Shown in pieces: positions 32,671 through 42,706 of a DNA stretch of 64,000 bases. Source of the DNA: Comamonas terrae (GTDB lineage Bacteria; Pseudomonadota; Gammaproteobacteria; Burkholderiales; Burkholderiaceae_C). Position 1 is the first letter of the stretch. The number at the start of each line of letters is the position of its first letter. The DNA lies in the NCBI RefSeq assembly GCF_001544075.1, contig NZ_BCNT01000005.1, positions 186,001 to 250,000 of the forward strand. Direction: 5' to 3'. The notes below the pieces were generated by a model. That model was not told where the DNA came from, did no database searches, and saw nothing but the letters and a program-made list of their open reading frames with translations. The translations under genes and the position numbers were made by a program.

Positions 32671-34617
32671 ATGACAAAGCAAACCCATTCCTTCCAGGCC
32701 GAAGTGGCCCAGTTGCTGCATCTGGTCACGCATTCGCTGTATTCCAACCAGGAAATCTTCCTGCGCGAGCTGATCTCCAACGCCTCGGACGCCTGCGACA
32801 AGCTGCGCTTCGAGGCCCTGAACGACAGCAGCCTCTATGGCGATCAGCCCAACCTGGAAGTGCGGGTGTCCTTTGACAAGGCCGCCAAGACGCTGACGAT
32901 TGCCGACACCGGCATCGGCATGAGCGAGCAGGAAGCCATCGAGAACCTGGGCACCATCGCCAAGAGCGGCACCAAGGCCTTTGTGGAAAAGCTCAGCGGC
33001 GACCAGAAGGCCGACTCGCAGCTGATTGGCCAGTTCGGCGTGGGCTTCTATTCGGGCTTCATCGTGGCCGACCGGATCACCGTGGAGTCGCGCCGCGCCG
33101 GCCTGGCGGCCAGCGAGGGCGTGCGCTGGGTCAGCGGCGGCACCGGCGACTTCGAGGTGGAGCAGATCGAGCGCGCCGAGCGCGGCACCAGCATCACGCT
33201 GCACCTGCGCCCCGAGGCCGAGGAGTTCCTCAATGGCTGGAAGCTCAAGCAGATCATCTCCAAGTATTCCGACCACATCAGCCTGCCCATCCTGATGGAA
33301 AAGGAAGAGTGGAAGGAAAGCGAGAAAGAGGGCGAGCCCGGCCAGATGGTCAAGACCGGCGAATGGGAGACCGTCAACAAGGCCAGCGCCCTGTGGACCC
33401 GCCCCAAGAAGGACATCACGGACGAGCAGTACAAGGAGTTCTACAAGTCCATCAGCCACGACTACGAGGATCCGCTGACCTGGAGCCACAACCGCGTCGA
33501 AGGCAACACCGAGTACACGCAGCTGCTGTACATTCCGGCCAAGGCGCCGTTCGACCTGTACCAGCGCGACAAGCACGCGGGCATCAAGCTGTATGTGAAG
33601 CGCGTCTTCATCATGGATGACGCCGAGGCGCTGATGCCCCAGTACCTGCGCTTCGTGAGCGGGGTGATCGATTCGGCCGACCTGCCGCTGAACGTGAGCC
33701 GCGAGCTGCTGCAGGAAAGCCGCGACGTGCGCCTGATCCGCGACGGCTCGGCCAAGCGCGTGCTGTCCATGCTCGAGGATCTGGCCCGCCACGACCGGCA
33801 TGAAGTGGCTGCCGAGGGCGATGTGACCGATGTGGTCAGCGAAGAGGACAAGGCCAAGGAAGGCAAGTACACGCAGTTCTACAACGAGTTCGGCGCCGTG
33901 CTCAAGGAAGGCCTGGGCGAGGACTTCGGCAACAAGGAGCGCATCGCCAAGCTGCTGCGCTTTGCCTCCACCACGCACGAAGGCCTGGTGGTCTCGCTGG
34001 CCGACTACAAGGCCCGCATGAAGGAGGGCCAGGAGGCCATCTACTACATCACGGCCGACTCCCTGGCGGCGGCCAAGAACAGCCCGCAGCTCGAAGTCTT
34101 CAAGAAGAAGGGCATCGAAGTGCTGCTGATGACCGACCGCGTGGACGAATGGGCGCTCAACTACCTGACCGAGTTCGACGGCACGCCGCTGCAATCCGTG
34201 GCCAAGGGCGCCGTGGACCTGGGCAAGCTGCAGGACGAGGCCGAGAAGAAGGCCGCCGAGGAGGCTGCCGAAGCCTTCAAGCCCGTGCTGGCCAAGCTCA
34301 AGGAAGCGCTCAAGGACCGCGCCGAGGATGTGCGCGCCACCAGCCGCCTGGTCGATTCGCCGGCCTGCCTGGTGGTGCAGGACGGCGGCATGAGCCTGCA
34401 GCTGGCGCGCCTGCTGAAGCAGGCCGGCCAGAAGGCCCCCGAGACCAGGCCCGTGCTCGAAGTGAACCCCGAGCATCCGCTGGTCAAGAAGCTCGATGGC
34501 TCGGTGCATTTCCATGACCTGGCCCAGATCCTGTTCGACCAGGCCGTGCTGGCCGAAGGCGGCATGCCCGAGGATCCGGCCGCCTATGTCAAGCGCGTGA
34601 ACGCGCTGCTGGTGTAA
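32671..34617 (+). CDS. htpG: Molecular chaperone HtpG (Hsp90)
   Basis: A 648-residue bacterial Hsp90, an ATP-dependent homodimeric chaperone in the cytoplasm. The N-terminal GHKL ATPase domain shows [24 protein letters not shown] and [11 protein letters not shown]. The middle domain contains the catalytic-loop segment [12 protein letters not shown], and the C-terminal dimerisation domain is complete. No internal linker insertion is seen, as is normal for HtpG. Transcription probably starts at the sigma-32-like promoter at 32577-32607, and a strong terminator follows at 34629-34658. Confidence 0.97.
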   Translation: MTKQTHSFQAEVAQLLHLVTHSLYSNQEIFLRELISNASDACDKLRFEALNDSSLYGDQPNLEVRVSFDKAAKTLTIADTGIGMSEQEAIENLGTIAKSGTKAFVEKLSGDQKADSQLIGQFGVGFYSGFIVADRITVESRRAGLAASEGVRWVSGGTGDFEVEQIERAERGTSITLHLRPEAEEFLNGWKLKQIISKYSDHISLPILMEKEEWKESEKEGEPGQMVKTGEWETVNKASALWTRPKKDITDEQYKEFYKSISHDYEDPLTWSHNRVEGNTEYTQLLYIPAKAPFDLYQRDKHAGIKLYVKRVFIMDDAEALMPQYLRFVSGVIDSADLPLNVSRELLQESRDVRLIRDGSAKRVLSMLEDLARHDRHEVAAEGDVTDVVSEEDKAKEGKYTQFYNEFGAVLKEGLGEDFGNKERIAKLLRFASTTHEGLVVSLADYKARMKEGQEAIYYITADSLAAAKNSPQLEVFKKKGIEVLLMTDRVDEWALNYLTEFDGTPLQSVAKGAVDLGKLQDEAEKKAAEEAAEAFKPVLAKLKEALKDRAEDVRATSRLVDSPACLVVQDGGMSLQLARLLKQAGQKAPETRPVLEVNPEHPLVKKLDGSVHFHDLAQILFDQAVLAEGGMPEDPAAYVKRVNALLV

Positions 34618-34628
34618 ACCGGCGCTGC

Positions 34629-34658
34629 AAAAAACCGCCAGCGATGGCGGTTTTTTTT
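34629..34658. terminator. Bidirectional rho-independent terminator after htpG
   Basis: Stem AAAACCGCCA / TGGCGGTTTT with a GCGA tetraloop and T-runs on both strands, 11 bases past the htpG stop. It also faces the convergent MFS gene. Confidence 0.9.
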
Positions 34659-34713
34659 ATGCCCGGCATCTCCAGGGAAAGTGCTGGGACCCCGCAGGGG
34701 CAGGCGCTGGCAG

Positions 34714-35934
34714 CTATCGAGTCGAGGGCTTCTGGTGTACCAGCTGCCGGTCCCGGCACACCATGGCCAGCGTCGCCAGGCCCAGCACCAGGCCCATGAT
34801 GCTGGTGCCGGTCCAGCCTTGGCCGAGCCAGGCCCAGGAGCCCAGGGCCGAGCCGATGGAGGCGCCGATGAAATACGTGGTCATGTAGACCGCGTTGATG
34901 CGCGAGCGGGCCTCGGGCGCCAGTGCATAGATCACGTTCTGGTTGCTGATGTGCAGCGCCTGCAGCGCTCCGTCCACGACCAGCATGCCCGCCAGGAACC
35001 ACCACAGGCTGGTGCCGCCCAGCCACAGCGCCAGCCAGCCCAGCAGCAGCAGGACGGCGCCGGCCAGCGTGGTGTGCTGCTCCAGCCCCTTGTCGGCCAT
35101 GCGGCCGGCCACATTGGCCATCAGCGCGCCGGCAATGCCGGCGATGCCGATCAGGCCGATCTCCATGTCCGACAGCCGGAATTGCGGTCCGGCCAGCAGC
35201 AGCGCCATGGTGGAAAACAGCACGCTCACCGTGGCAAAGCCCAGGCCGCCGATGAGGGCGCGGCTGCGCAGGCGCGGGTGTTGGCGGACCAGCACGGCCA
35301 GCGACTGCATGACGGCGCCGTAGCTCACCGGGGCCGTGGGCGCGGCCCGGGGCAGGGCGCGCGACAGCAGCACGGCCATCAGCGCGGTGCAGGCGGCGCC
35401 CACCCAGTACACGGTGCTCCAGCCGCCCAGTTCGGACAGGATGCCGGCCACGCTGCGCGAGGCCAGGATGCCGATCAGCAGCCCGCTCATCACCAGGCCC
35501 ACGGCGCGGCCGCTGGCGCCGGGCGCCGCAAAGGTGGCGGCCATGGGCACCAGCACCTGGGCCGCGACCGAGAACACGCCGGCCATCAGCGTGCCGCCGG
35601 CCAGCAGGGCGAAGCTGCCCGTCAGCCCGCTGATGCCGCTGGCCAGCATGCCGCAGGCGGCCAGCAGCATGAGCGCTAGCACCAGGCGGCGGCGCTCCAG
35701 CATGTCGCCCAGCGGCACCAGGAAGAGCAGGCCCAGGCCGTAGGAGACCTGGGCCATGGTCACGGTGCTGGAGGCCAGGGCATCGCTGATCTGCAGGCTT
35801 TGCGCCATGGAGTGCAGCAGTGGCTGGTTGAAGTAATTGGCTCCTGCGCACAGGCCGCAGGCCGTGGCCATGAGCAGCAGGGTGGAGAGCGGGAGAATCG
35901 GTTGCGTATGCGGTTGCGGGGTCTGTACGGTCAT
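34714..35934 (-). CDS. MFS transporter in SoxR-associated operon
   Basis: A 406-residue, 12-helix major facilitator of the drug-exporter-like type. The MFS motif A region appears as [16 protein letters not shown] in loop 2-3. It begins 22 bases after the RidA-family gene and is almost certainly cotranscribed with it from the SoxR-box promoter at 36541-36572. In many non-enteric bacteria SoxR switches on exporters and enzymes that deal with redox-cycling compounds, so export of such a compound is a reasonable inference. The substrate itself is unknown. Confidence 0.86.
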   Translation of the reverse strand: MTVQTPQPHTQPILPLSTLLLMATACGLCAGANYFNQPLLHSMAQSLQISDALASSTVTMAQVSYGLGLLFLVPLGDMLERRRLVLALMLLAACGMLASGISGLTGSFALLAGGTLMAGVFSVAAQVLVPMAATFAAPGASGRAVGLVMSGLLIGILASRSVAGILSELGGWSTVYWVGAACTALMAVLLSRALPRAAPTAPVSYGAVMQSLAVLVRQHPRLRSRALIGGLGFATVSVLFSTMALLLAGPQFRLSDMEIGLIGIAGIAGALMANVAGRMADKGLEQHTTLAGAVLLLLGWLALWLGGTSLWWFLAGMLVVDGALQALHISNQNVIYALAPEARSRINAVYMTTYFIGASIGSALGSWAWLGQGWTGTSIMGLVLGLATLAMVCRDRQLVHQKPSTR

Positions 35935-35956
35935 GGAGCGCAGGTGTGTGAACGGA

Positions 35957-36475
35957 TCAGGCGGCGATGGCGATGCGGTCGGCCGGGGTGCCGGCAGCTT
36001 GCGGCGCGGGCGCCGCGACGGGCACGGCGGCCGTGGCTTCCACTTCGATCAGCATGCCGGGCAGGGCCAGCTTGGGTACGGGAATCAGCGTGCAGGCCGG
36101 AAAGCGCGGCTTGCCATCGCCCGGCTCGCCGCTGCCCCAGTGCCGCCGCACGCTGCTTTGCCAATGCTCGAAGCGCTCCAGGCTGTGGTCGACGATGAGC
36201 ACCGTGAGCTTGGTCACATGGCCCATGTGCGCGCCGCCCGCCGCCAGGGCGGTCTTGACGTTGGCCAGGGCCTGCACGGCCTGTGCGGCGAAGCCGTCGG
36301 GCAGCTCGGCCTGCGCATTCTCGCCGCCCTGGCCGGAGACGAACAGCCAGCGCAGCGGCTCCTGGACGGCGACCACATGGGTGTAGCCGTTGGGGCTGCA
36401 GTCATAAAGGCCTGCGGGCTGCAGGTATTGGCGCGGGGCCGTGGTCGGGGTGTCGGTGCTGTGCAGGGTAGGCAT
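35957..36475 (-). CDS. RidA/YjgF family protein with N- and C-terminal extensions
   Basis: A 172-residue protein of the Rid (YjgF/YER057c/UK114) superfamily. The core region [20 protein letters not shown]...[17 protein letters not shown] and the end [12 protein letters not shown] match the fold. RidA itself deaminates reactive enamines and imines, but many superfamily members differ, and the catalytic arginine position could not be confirmed here. Core-family members are about 130 residues, so this one has extra length at both ends. ATG 36475 follows AAAGA. It is the first gene downstream of the SoxR box. Confidence 0.78.
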   Translation of the reverse strand: MPTLHSTDTPTTAPRQYLQPAGLYDCSPNGYTHVVAVQEPLRWLFVSGQGGENAQAELPDGFAAQAVQALANVKTALAAGGAHMGHVTKLTVLIVDHSLERFEHWQSSVRRHWGSGEPGDGKPRFPACTLIPVPKLALPGMLIEVEATAAVPVAAPAPQAAGTPADRIAIAA

Positions 36476-36540
36476 AAGGTCTTTCGGTTGGGCTGTTGTG
36501 CAGCCCGCCATGGCGGGGCTTTTGGCGGGAAGCTGGCTGG

Positions 36541-36572
36541 CATTGTTCAACCTCGACTAAGCTTGAGGTCAA
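36541..36572 (-). promoter_or_regulatory. SoxR box within a 19-bp-spacer promoter
   Basis: CCTCGACTAAGCTTGAGG (36551-36568) closely matches the SoxR-binding consensus CCTCAAGTTAACTTGAGG. On the minus strand it sits between a -35 TTGACC (36567-36572) and a -10-like AACAAT (36542-36547) with a 19-base spacer, the overlong spacing that MerR-family activators such as SoxR correct by twisting DNA. The promoter points to the ridA-MFS operon, and soxR starts divergently at 36641. Confidence 0.9.
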
Positions 36573-36640
36573 GTGTTTTGCAAGACCTTCAGAAACCGGG
36601 GCCATGGCATGCCGGTCATGGGCCCGCAACAAGGACAGGC

Positions 36641-37222
36641 ATGGGATCGACAGCGCAGTGCGAAGAGGATGAAGAAATGGCCGGCGGAGCCGGATGCTGC
36701 GGCAGGCCGGCGCCGGCCGCTGCACTGCAGGAGCTGAGCGTTGGCGAGGTGGCGCGGCGCAGCGGCGTGGCGGTGTCCACGCTGCATTTCTATGAAAAGC
36801 GCGGCCTGATCGCGAGCGCGCGCACCGCAGGCAACCAGCGCCGCTATCCGCGCGCCGTGCTGCGCCGCGTGGCCGTGATCAAGGTGGCGCAGCGCATGGG
36901 CGTGCCGCTGGCCGAGATCGCCGAGGCGCTGAGCCTGCTGCCCGCGGGCGAGGTGCCCGACAAGGCCGACTGGACGGCGCTGTCGGCACGGTGGCGCAGC
37001 CAGCTCGAGCAGCGCATTGCGGGGCTGGTGCAGCTCAGGGATCAGCTCGACACCTGCATAGGCTGCGGCTGCCTGTCGCTCAAGGCCTGCCCGCTGCGCA
37101 ACGAGGGTGATGCGCTGGCGGCGGCCGGTCCGGGGCCGCATTTCGCTGCGGGGGCGCCGGCTACCGGCGCGGCAGAGGGAGCCAGCGCACCCATTGCCGC
37201 AGGCGCGGCCGCAGCTCGCTGA
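36641..37222 (+). CDS. soxR: Redox-sensing transcriptional activator SoxR
   Basis: A 193-residue MerR-family protein. The winged helix opens [25 protein letters not shown], a dimerisation helix follows, and the C-terminal cluster motif [12 protein letters not shown] (Cys139, 142, 144, 150) has exactly the SoxR CX2CXCX5C spacing for [2Fe-2S] binding. SoxR is activated when redox-cycling compounds oxidise the cluster. ATG 36641 has AAGGA five bases upstream. An unusual Ala/Gly-rich tail after the cluster overlaps the convergent EamA gene by 62 bases. The adjacent SoxR box identifies its target. Confidence 0.95.
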   Translation: MGSTAQCEEDEEMAGGAGCCGRPAPAAALQELSVGEVARRSGVAVSTLHFYEKRGLIASARTAGNQRRYPRAVLRRVAVIKVAQRMGVPLAEIAEALSLLPAGEVPDKADWTALSARWRSQLEQRIAGLVQLRDQLDTCIGCGCLSLKACPLRNEGDALAAAGPGPHFAAGAPATGAAEGASAPIAAGAAAAR

Positions 37223-38102
37223 CCACGGCACCCAGGACGATCAGGGCGGCGCCCAGCAGGGCTGGCGCGGGCAGCATCTCGCCGGCCAGCCGGCCGACCA
37301 GTCCGCCCCAGATGGGCTCGCCCGCGTAGATCAGCGTGGCCCGGGTGGGCGAGACGGCTTTCTGCGCCCAGTTCATCGTCAGCTGTATGAGCACGCTGGC
37401 CGTTCCCAGGCCCAGCGCGCAGGCCAGCCAGACCCAGGAGAAGGCAGGCACGGATTCGCCGGCCACGGGCATGGCGGCGAACGAGAGCAGGCCGCCGACC
37501 AGCAACTGCACCACGGTCACGCGCTGCAGGTTCACCCGGCCCGCATATTTGCCGATCAGAATGATCTCGGCCGCGAACACCAAGGCCGCCAGCAGCGAGG
37601 CCAGTTCGCCCGCGCCCAGTGCCAGGCCGGCGAAGCCTTCGAGGCCGGCCAGCGGCTGCGGGCTGGTCAGCAGCACCAGGCCGGTGAAGGCCAGGGCAAC
37701 GCCCGCCCAGCTCATGGGATGCGGCGCGTTGCGCAGCACCAGCCACTGCAGCAGCGGCACCGTGGGCACGTACAGCGCCGTGATGAAGGCCGACTGGCTG
37801 GCGCTGACGCTTTGCAGGCCATGGGTCTGCAGGCCGTAGCCCAGGAAGATCGACAGGCCGATGGCGGCACCGGCCCTGGCTTCCTGCCAGCTCAGGTCGC
37901 GCATGGCGCGGTGGAATACCAGCAGGCACAGCAGCCCGGCAGTGGTGAAGCGAAAGCCGACGAAGAACAGCGGTCCCGCGTATTGCATCGCCGTGTGCAC
38001 CGTGAGAAACGTCGTGCCCCACAGCATGGTGACGCCGACGAGCGCGGCTTCCTGCACGCTCAGCGGCAGCCGGGGAATCTTGAACACAGGCAAAGCGGGC
38101 AC
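37161..38102 (-). CDS. EamA/DMT family transporter
   Basis: A 313-residue membrane protein with ten helices formed by two EamA repeats, as in drug/metabolite exporters (RhaT/YdcZ-like). The conserved [26 protein letters not shown] opens the first repeat. Substrate is unknown. No ATG is available, so the GTG at 38102 just past the stop of the upstream MFS gene (38113) is chosen with low certainty. A GTG at 38144 would overlap that gene. The 3' end overlaps soxR tail to tail by 62 bases. Confidence 0.82.
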   Translation of the reverse strand: MPALPVFKIPRLPLSVQEAALVGVTMLWGTTFLTVHTAMQYAGPLFFVGFRFTTAGLLCLLVFHRAMRDLSWQEARAGAAIGLSIFLGYGLQTHGLQSVSASQSAFITALYVPTVPLLQWLVLRNAPHPMSWAGVALAFTGLVLLTSPQPLAGLEGFAGLALGAGELASLLAALVFAAEIILIGKYAGRVNLQRVTVVQLLVGGLLSFAAMPVAGESVPAFSWVWLACALGLGTASVLIQLTMNWAQKAVSPTRATLIYAGEPIWGGLVGRLAGEMLPAPALLGAALIVLGAVVSELRPRLRQWVRWLPLPRR

Positions 38103-38112
38103 GGGAGATGGT

Positions 38113-39366
38113 TTACTGGCGTGGAACCGGCAGCACGCGCGCACGGATGCACAGGGCGCCCAGGAATGCGGTGAGCAGGCCCAGGCAGATGCAGAAGACG
38201 ACCAGCGCCCGCGTCAGGCCGATGGCATCCGACAGCCAGCCCAGGCCCAGGATGGGGAAAATCGTGCCCAGATAGCCCACGATCAGATAGGTGGACAGCA
38301 GGCCGGTGCGGCTGGCGGGCTTGGACACCTTGTTGACGATGGACATGCCCGCCAGGTTGCACATGCCGTGGCCGGCCGCCGTGGCGGCCACGCACAGCGC
38401 AAACAGCCAGGGCGAGCCCGCGAAGGTGTTGACCAGCAGGAGCAGGTTGCAGGCCGTCAGCGCGAAGAAGCCGGCGATGGCCACGCCCTTGGTCGCATAG
38501 GGCCGGGCGATCAGCTGCACGATGGCCGACAGGAACAGGATGATGCCGATGGACAGGCCCGAGACCGCGGGCCCGTGCCAGGGCACCATGTGCTCCATGA
38601 AGCTGGGCGCCAGAGAGGCGAACAGGCTGAACATGCCGAAGGCCGAGAACGCGGCCATGCAGCCCAGCGCGTAGTGGCGCAAAAAGGGCTTGCGCGGCTG
38701 GGAGAGCGCGGGCTGCACGTCCCTGAACGAGAAGCGCGGCGCGGCGGCCGGGGCTGCCGTGCCGGCGGGCTGCGCCGGCAGGCGCACCTGGAACAGTGCA
38801 TAGATGGCCAGCAGGCCCAGCGCCAGCGAAGGCACATAGGCCGTCTTCAGAGGTGCGGGCACCCATTGCGCCATCAGCCCGCCCACCACGGGCCCGAGGC
38901 CGAAGCCGAAGGCGATGGTCAGGCTGGTCGTGGCGGCGGCGCGCTGCAGGTCGCCCTTGTTGTTGAGCCGGGTCATGCCCACCGAGGCCGAGGTGGTGAT
39001 CATTCCCGAGGCCACGCCGATGACGAAGCGGCAGACCGAGAAGCTGGGCACGTCCCAGGCCAGGGCCGAGCTGCCCACGCCCAGCGTCATCAGGATCAGG
39101 CCCGCGCGCAGCACGGCCATGAAGCCGAAGCGGTCCGTGAGCCGGCCCAGGAACAGCAGGCTGGCCAGCGCGCCGAACATATAGGCCACGAAGATCTGCG
39201 TGATGTGGCTGGGCTGCAGGCCCCAGGCCTGCTGGTAGAGCGGGTACAGCGGGCTGGCCAGGGCCGTGCCCATGACGCCCACGCACATGGAAAAGCACAC
39301 CCACGGATAGGGCGTCCACTTGGATTGCATGATGAATGGAGGAGAAAGCGTTGCGCCGGCCGGCAT
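38113..39366 (-). CDS. MFS transporter
   Basis: A 417-residue, 12-helix major facilitator protein. Loop 2-3 reads LFLGRLTDRFGFMAVLRAG, the MFS motif A, and the family-typical duplicated halves are visible. The ATG at 39366 has a GGGGAC site upstream, while an internal ATG at 39330 lacks one. It is followed by the EamA exporter within about ten bases, so the two exporters form a small operon of unknown substrate range. Confidence 0.83.
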   Translation of the reverse strand: MPAGATLSPPFIMQSKWTPYPWVCFSMCVGVMGTALASPLYPLYQQAWGLQPSHITQIFVAYMFGALASLLFLGRLTDRFGFMAVLRAGLILMTLGVGSSALAWDVPSFSVCRFVIGVASGMITTSASVGMTRLNNKGDLQRAAATTSLTIAFGFGLGPVVGGLMAQWVPAPLKTAYVPSLALGLLAIYALFQVRLPAQPAGTAAPAAAPRFSFRDVQPALSQPRKPFLRHYALGCMAAFSAFGMFSLFASLAPSFMEHMVPWHGPAVSGLSIGIILFLSAIVQLIARPYATKGVAIAGFFALTACNLLLLVNTFAGSPWLFALCVAATAAGHGMCNLAGMSIVNKVSKPASRTGLLSTYLIVGYLGTIFPILGLGWLSDAIGLTRALVVFCICLGLLTAFLGALCIRARVLPVPRQ

Positions 39367-39565
39367 GTCCCCGTCCCTGCGCTGGAACCGGGGACCGCAT
39401 GGGTTCAGCTGGAGCGATTGTAGAAAGGGCGGACGGCGCCGGCTGGCGGCCGCCCGTGAGCCCCCGGCCTCAGGAAGGTAATGCCGGCGAGGCAGCCGGG
39501 CAGAAACTTTGGCCGGCGCTGGCGGATCGCAAGCGGGTCACAATGGACGGCAGGATAGGGACGCT

Positions 39566-40054
39566 ATGAACGAAAGCACGGAAAGGGGCGCGCAGGCGCC
39601 CGCGAAATTCGCCATGGCAGGCATGCGGACAGGAATCAGGGGAATCGGGCGCATGGCCCTGGCCGCGGGGCTGGCGGCCGTGCTGGCCGGCTGCGGCTCG
39701 GTCGGTGCCGGCGTGGGTGTGGGCATTCCCGTGGGGCCGTTCTCGGTGGGCGTGGGAATGGGCAGCGGCGGCCTGAGCGCCGGCGTGGGCACGGGTGTCG
39801 GGCCGCTGGGCGTCGGCGTGGGCGTGAACCAGCGCGGCCAGGTGCTGGGCAGCGCGGGCGTGGGGGCGTCCACGGGCGTGGGCGGCGCGAATGTCGGCGT
39901 AGGCGTGGGCACTTCCACGGTGCTGCACGACCCGCGCAATGCCAGGGCGGAGCCGGCTGCGCCCGTCCAGCCCGCCGCCGAGCCCGGCCAGATCCAGTGG
40001 CGCGATGCCAGCGGGCAGCCCGTGCCCGCCTGCAAGGCCGAAGGGCGCTGCTGA
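39566..40054 (+). CDS. Gly/Val-rich predicted lipoprotein
   Basis: A 162-residue protein that I cannot assign to a named family. A leader with a hydrophobic stretch ends in VLAGC, a lipobox. The mature part is dominated by alternating Gly and Val (GVGVGIPVGPFSVGVGMG and similar) over about 70 residues, then a short polar C-terminus ending in two cysteines. The pattern suggests an extended, repeat-like envelope protein. ATG 39566 follows GGATAGGG. Length and coding pattern support a real gene, but function is unknown. Confidence 0.65.
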   Translation: MNESTERGAQAPAKFAMAGMRTGIRGIGRMALAAGLAAVLAGCGSVGAGVGVGIPVGPFSVGVGMGSGGLSAGVGTGVGPLGVGVGVNQRGQVLGSAGVGASTGVGGANVGVGVGTSTVLHDPRNARAEPAAPVQPAAEPGQIQWRDASGQPVPACKAEGRC

Positions 40055-40081
40055 AGAACAGCGCCCTGATCGGCGGTCCGG

Positions 40082-41440
40082 TCAGCGCGCCTTCAGGAAG
40101 TCGCCGGCTTCCAGCAGCACCAGTTCGTTGTCGTCCGCGCGATTGGGCTCGCGGCTGGAGCTGAACGGCAGGTTGTTGTCGTTGCCGACCACGATGTGGC
40201 TGGCATCGACCACGTCCACGTTCTCGATGGTGAAGAACGGGAAGGTGAAGACGCCGGCATTCAGCGGCTTCTTCGCGATGCGCTGCGGGTCCTGGATGTT
40301 CATGAGGTCGATGTAGCCGATCTTGCGCAGTTCGCCGCCCGCGTTCGCATCGGACAGCTCCACCTTGTAGACACGCTTGAACCTGGCCGTGTCGTCGAAG
40401 CAGTCCTTGCGCTTTTCGCCTTGCGGGCAGGCCTTGTCGGCCGTGCCTTCGCCGTTGTCGCGCTCGATGACCAGGCCGGTCGTGGCATCGATCATGTTGA
40501 AGTCGCCGATGGCATGGCTGTTGCCTTCGAGCACGTACTTCCAGTGGCGGCCCGTCCATTGCTCCGACTTCACGTCGAACTCCAGCACGCGCAGGAACTG
40601 CCTGCCGTCCTCCACCGCTTCATAGGCCCTGGCCTCCTCGTTCCAGACCGGGCCTTCGAGCAGCGCATAGAGCTTGCTGCCGTCCTTGGAGGCGGCCATG
40701 CCCTCGAAGCCCTTGGAGCGCTTGATCTGGAAGGCGGACATCTTCGCGTCCGGCGCGCCGGGTGCCACCGTGCCCGGATAGTCGGGCGAGCGCACGGGCC
40801 TGCCGTCCACCCGGCTCTCGAAAACGCCCAGCACCTTGCCGTTCAGGTCGGCCTTGATCAGATAGGGCCCGAACTCCTCGCCGATCCACAGCGCGCCGCC
40901 CGCGAACTGGAAGCTCTCGGGGTCGAAGTCCGAGCCGGTCAGGTAGCGCTGCTTCGTGCCTTCATGGACGATGCGAAACGGCACCTTCTTGTCGGGGTCG
41001 TGCAGGAACACGGTCTTCAGGCGCTGGAACCGGCCGCTCTGGAAATCCACCTTGTAGTGGTTGAGGTAGAGCATGAAGTCCGGCGAATTGGCCTTGGCGC
41101 CGGCGCCGTTGTCGGTGAGCACCCAGAACGTGCCGTCTGCCATGTGCTTGATGCCCGAATGGCCTTGCAGCGGCTGGCCCTTGAAGGGCAGCGAAACGCC
41201 CGTGGGGCGGCCGTTGGACAGCCCTTCGATGCGGCCCACCTGTTCGGTGCGCTGCGCGGTCGTGAACTTTCCGCTGGCCTGCAGGTCGGCCGGGGCATCC
41301 TTGGGAGCCGGAACAAAGGACTGGGCCGGCAGCACGGCATGGCCGGCCAGCGTGGCCGGATACACCTGCTGGGCCTGTGCGCCCAGGCCGAGCAGGGCGC
41401 CGGCCACGGCGGCCGCGGTGAGTGTCTTGAAAGCAAGCAT
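40082..41440 (-). CDS. Esterase-like activity of phytase family protein, exported
   Basis: A 452-residue protein with a signal peptide ending AQA (residues 1 to about 23) and a beta-propeller-like body. It matches the phytase-like esterase domain family (PF13449): SGIKHMADGTFWVLTDNGAG, SFQFAGGALWIGEEFGPYLI and KGFEGMAASKDGSKLYALLEGP are typical blocks. Family members are periplasmic and loosely linked to phosphate or ester metabolism, but the enzymology is not settled. No pho-type regulatory site was recognised. Confidence 0.85.
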   Translation of the reverse strand: MLAFKTLTAAAVAGALLGLGAQAQQVYPATLAGHAVLPAQSFVPAPKDAPADLQASGKFTTAQRTEQVGRIEGLSNGRPTGVSLPFKGQPLQGHSGIKHMADGTFWVLTDNGAGAKANSPDFMLYLNHYKVDFQSGRFQRLKTVFLHDPDKKVPFRIVHEGTKQRYLTGSDFDPESFQFAGGALWIGEEFGPYLIKADLNGKVLGVFESRVDGRPVRSPDYPGTVAPGAPDAKMSAFQIKRSKGFEGMAASKDGSKLYALLEGPVWNEEARAYEAVEDGRQFLRVLEFDVKSEQWTGRHWKYVLEGNSHAIGDFNMIDATTGLVIERDNGEGTADKACPQGEKRKDCFDDTARFKRVYKVELSDANAGGELRKIGYIDLMNIQDPQRIAKKPLNAGVFTFPFFTIENVDVVDASHIVVGNDNNLPFSSSREPNRADDNELVLLEAGDFLKAR

Positions 41441-41522
41441 GGGGGGAACTCATGAAAACGGAAGCCGGCAAGTTGCCTGCCGAACATGACGATGTCATGA
41501 AACCCCCAGGGCCCGGCATGCT

Positions 41523-42551
41523 TCAGGCGTACAGAGGCTCCCGCTGGATGGCCTCGATCTGCTCGTGGAGCATGTCCACCTGGCTGCGCCAGTAGTCGGC
41601 GGTGCCGAACCAGGGAAAGTTGATCGCGAAGATCGGGTCCTGCCAGCGCCGCGCCAGCCAGGCGCTGTAGTGGATCAGGCGCAGCGTGCGCAGCGGCTCG
41701 ATCAGGGCCAGCTCGCGCCGGTCGAAGGGACGGAACTGCTCATAGCCTTCGAGCAGGGCCGACAGCTGCTGTGTCTGCTGGGCGCGCTCGCCCGAGAGCA
41801 GCATCCACAGGTCCTGCACGGCCGGGCCCATGCGCGCATCGTCCAGGTCCACGAAGTGCGGGCCGCCGCGGCCCTCGTCGTCCTGCGGCGTCCACAGGAT
41901 GTTGCCCGGATGGCAGTCGCCGTGCAGGCGGATATGGCGGGCGCTTTGCAGGCCGAAATGGCCGGCTTGGCTGAGTCCGTCCGCGGCCGGTGCGATCAGG
42001 TGCAGCGCCTGCTCGCAGGCCTGCTCCCAGCGGTTGCGCACTTCCAGCGCCACCATGTCGTGCTCCAGCAGATAGCCCATGGATTCGAAGCCGAAGCTGC
42101 GCAGGTCGAGCGTCGGGCGGTGCACAAAAGGCCTGGCCGAGCCTTCGGTGTGGATGCGGGCGAGAAAGCGGCCGGTCCACTCCAGCACTTCCCAGTCATC
42201 GAGCTCGGGCCGGCGTCCGCCGCGCCAGGGGCTGACGCTGAACAGAAAGCCCGCATGCTCGTGCACGCTGCGGTCCAGCAGCTTGAACGGCGCGACCACC
42301 GGTATCTCGGCATCGGCCAGCTCCTGCGAGAACGCATGCTCTTCCTCGATCTGCGCACGGCTCCAGCGGCCGGGCCGGTAGAACTTGGCCACCACCTTCT
42401 CGCCCGAGTCCAGGTGCGCGAGATAGACGCGGTTCTCGTAGGAACTCAGCGGCGTGAGCCGCCCGTCGGGCAGCAGGCCGGTGGCGCATAGCGCGTCGAT
42501 CACGCAGTCCGGCGTGAGGGCGGCATAGGGATGGTCGTCGTTGGGGCTCAT
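41523..42551 (-). CDS. srkA: Stress response serine/threonine kinase SrkA (YihE) family
   Basis: A 342-residue cytoplasmic kinase of the APH/choline-kinase-like fold. The catalytic loop IRLHGDCHPGNILW and the metal-binding FVDLDDARMGP match SrkA/YihE/RdoA, and the N-terminal YENRVYL and KFYRPGRW segments are also characteristic. SrkA protects cells from stress-induced death in E. coli. ATG 42551 is chosen because relatives start close to this position. It is divergent from the 2'-5' RNA ligase family gene. Confidence 0.9.
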   Translation of the reverse strand: MSPNDDHPYAALTPDCVIDALCATGLLPDGRLTPLSSYENRVYLAHLDSGEKVVAKFYRPGRWSRAQIEEEHAFSQELADAEIPVVAPFKLLDRSVHEHAGFLFSVSPWRGGRRPELDDWEVLEWTGRFLARIHTEGSARPFVHRPTLDLRSFGFESMGYLLEHDMVALEVRNRWEQACEQALHLIAPAADGLSQAGHFGLQSARHIRLHGDCHPGNILWTPQDDEGRGGPHFVDLDDARMGPAVQDLWMLLSGERAQQTQQLSALLEGYEQFRPFDRRELALIEPLRTLRLIHYSAWLARRWQDPIFAINFPWFGTADYWRSQVDMLHEQIEAIQREPLYA

Positions 42552-42706
42552 GCCTGCATTGTCGCGTCTTTGTGTGCTCTTGAATCGGGAGCTTCGGGCG
42601 CTTGCCATTCCTTGCTTGTGGATGGTTTATGCCCTGGATACCAGAAAGGCAAGGCGCTGCCAGCTATGGTTTTTTCATGTGCCGCGCGCTGGCACACTGG
42701 CACACC

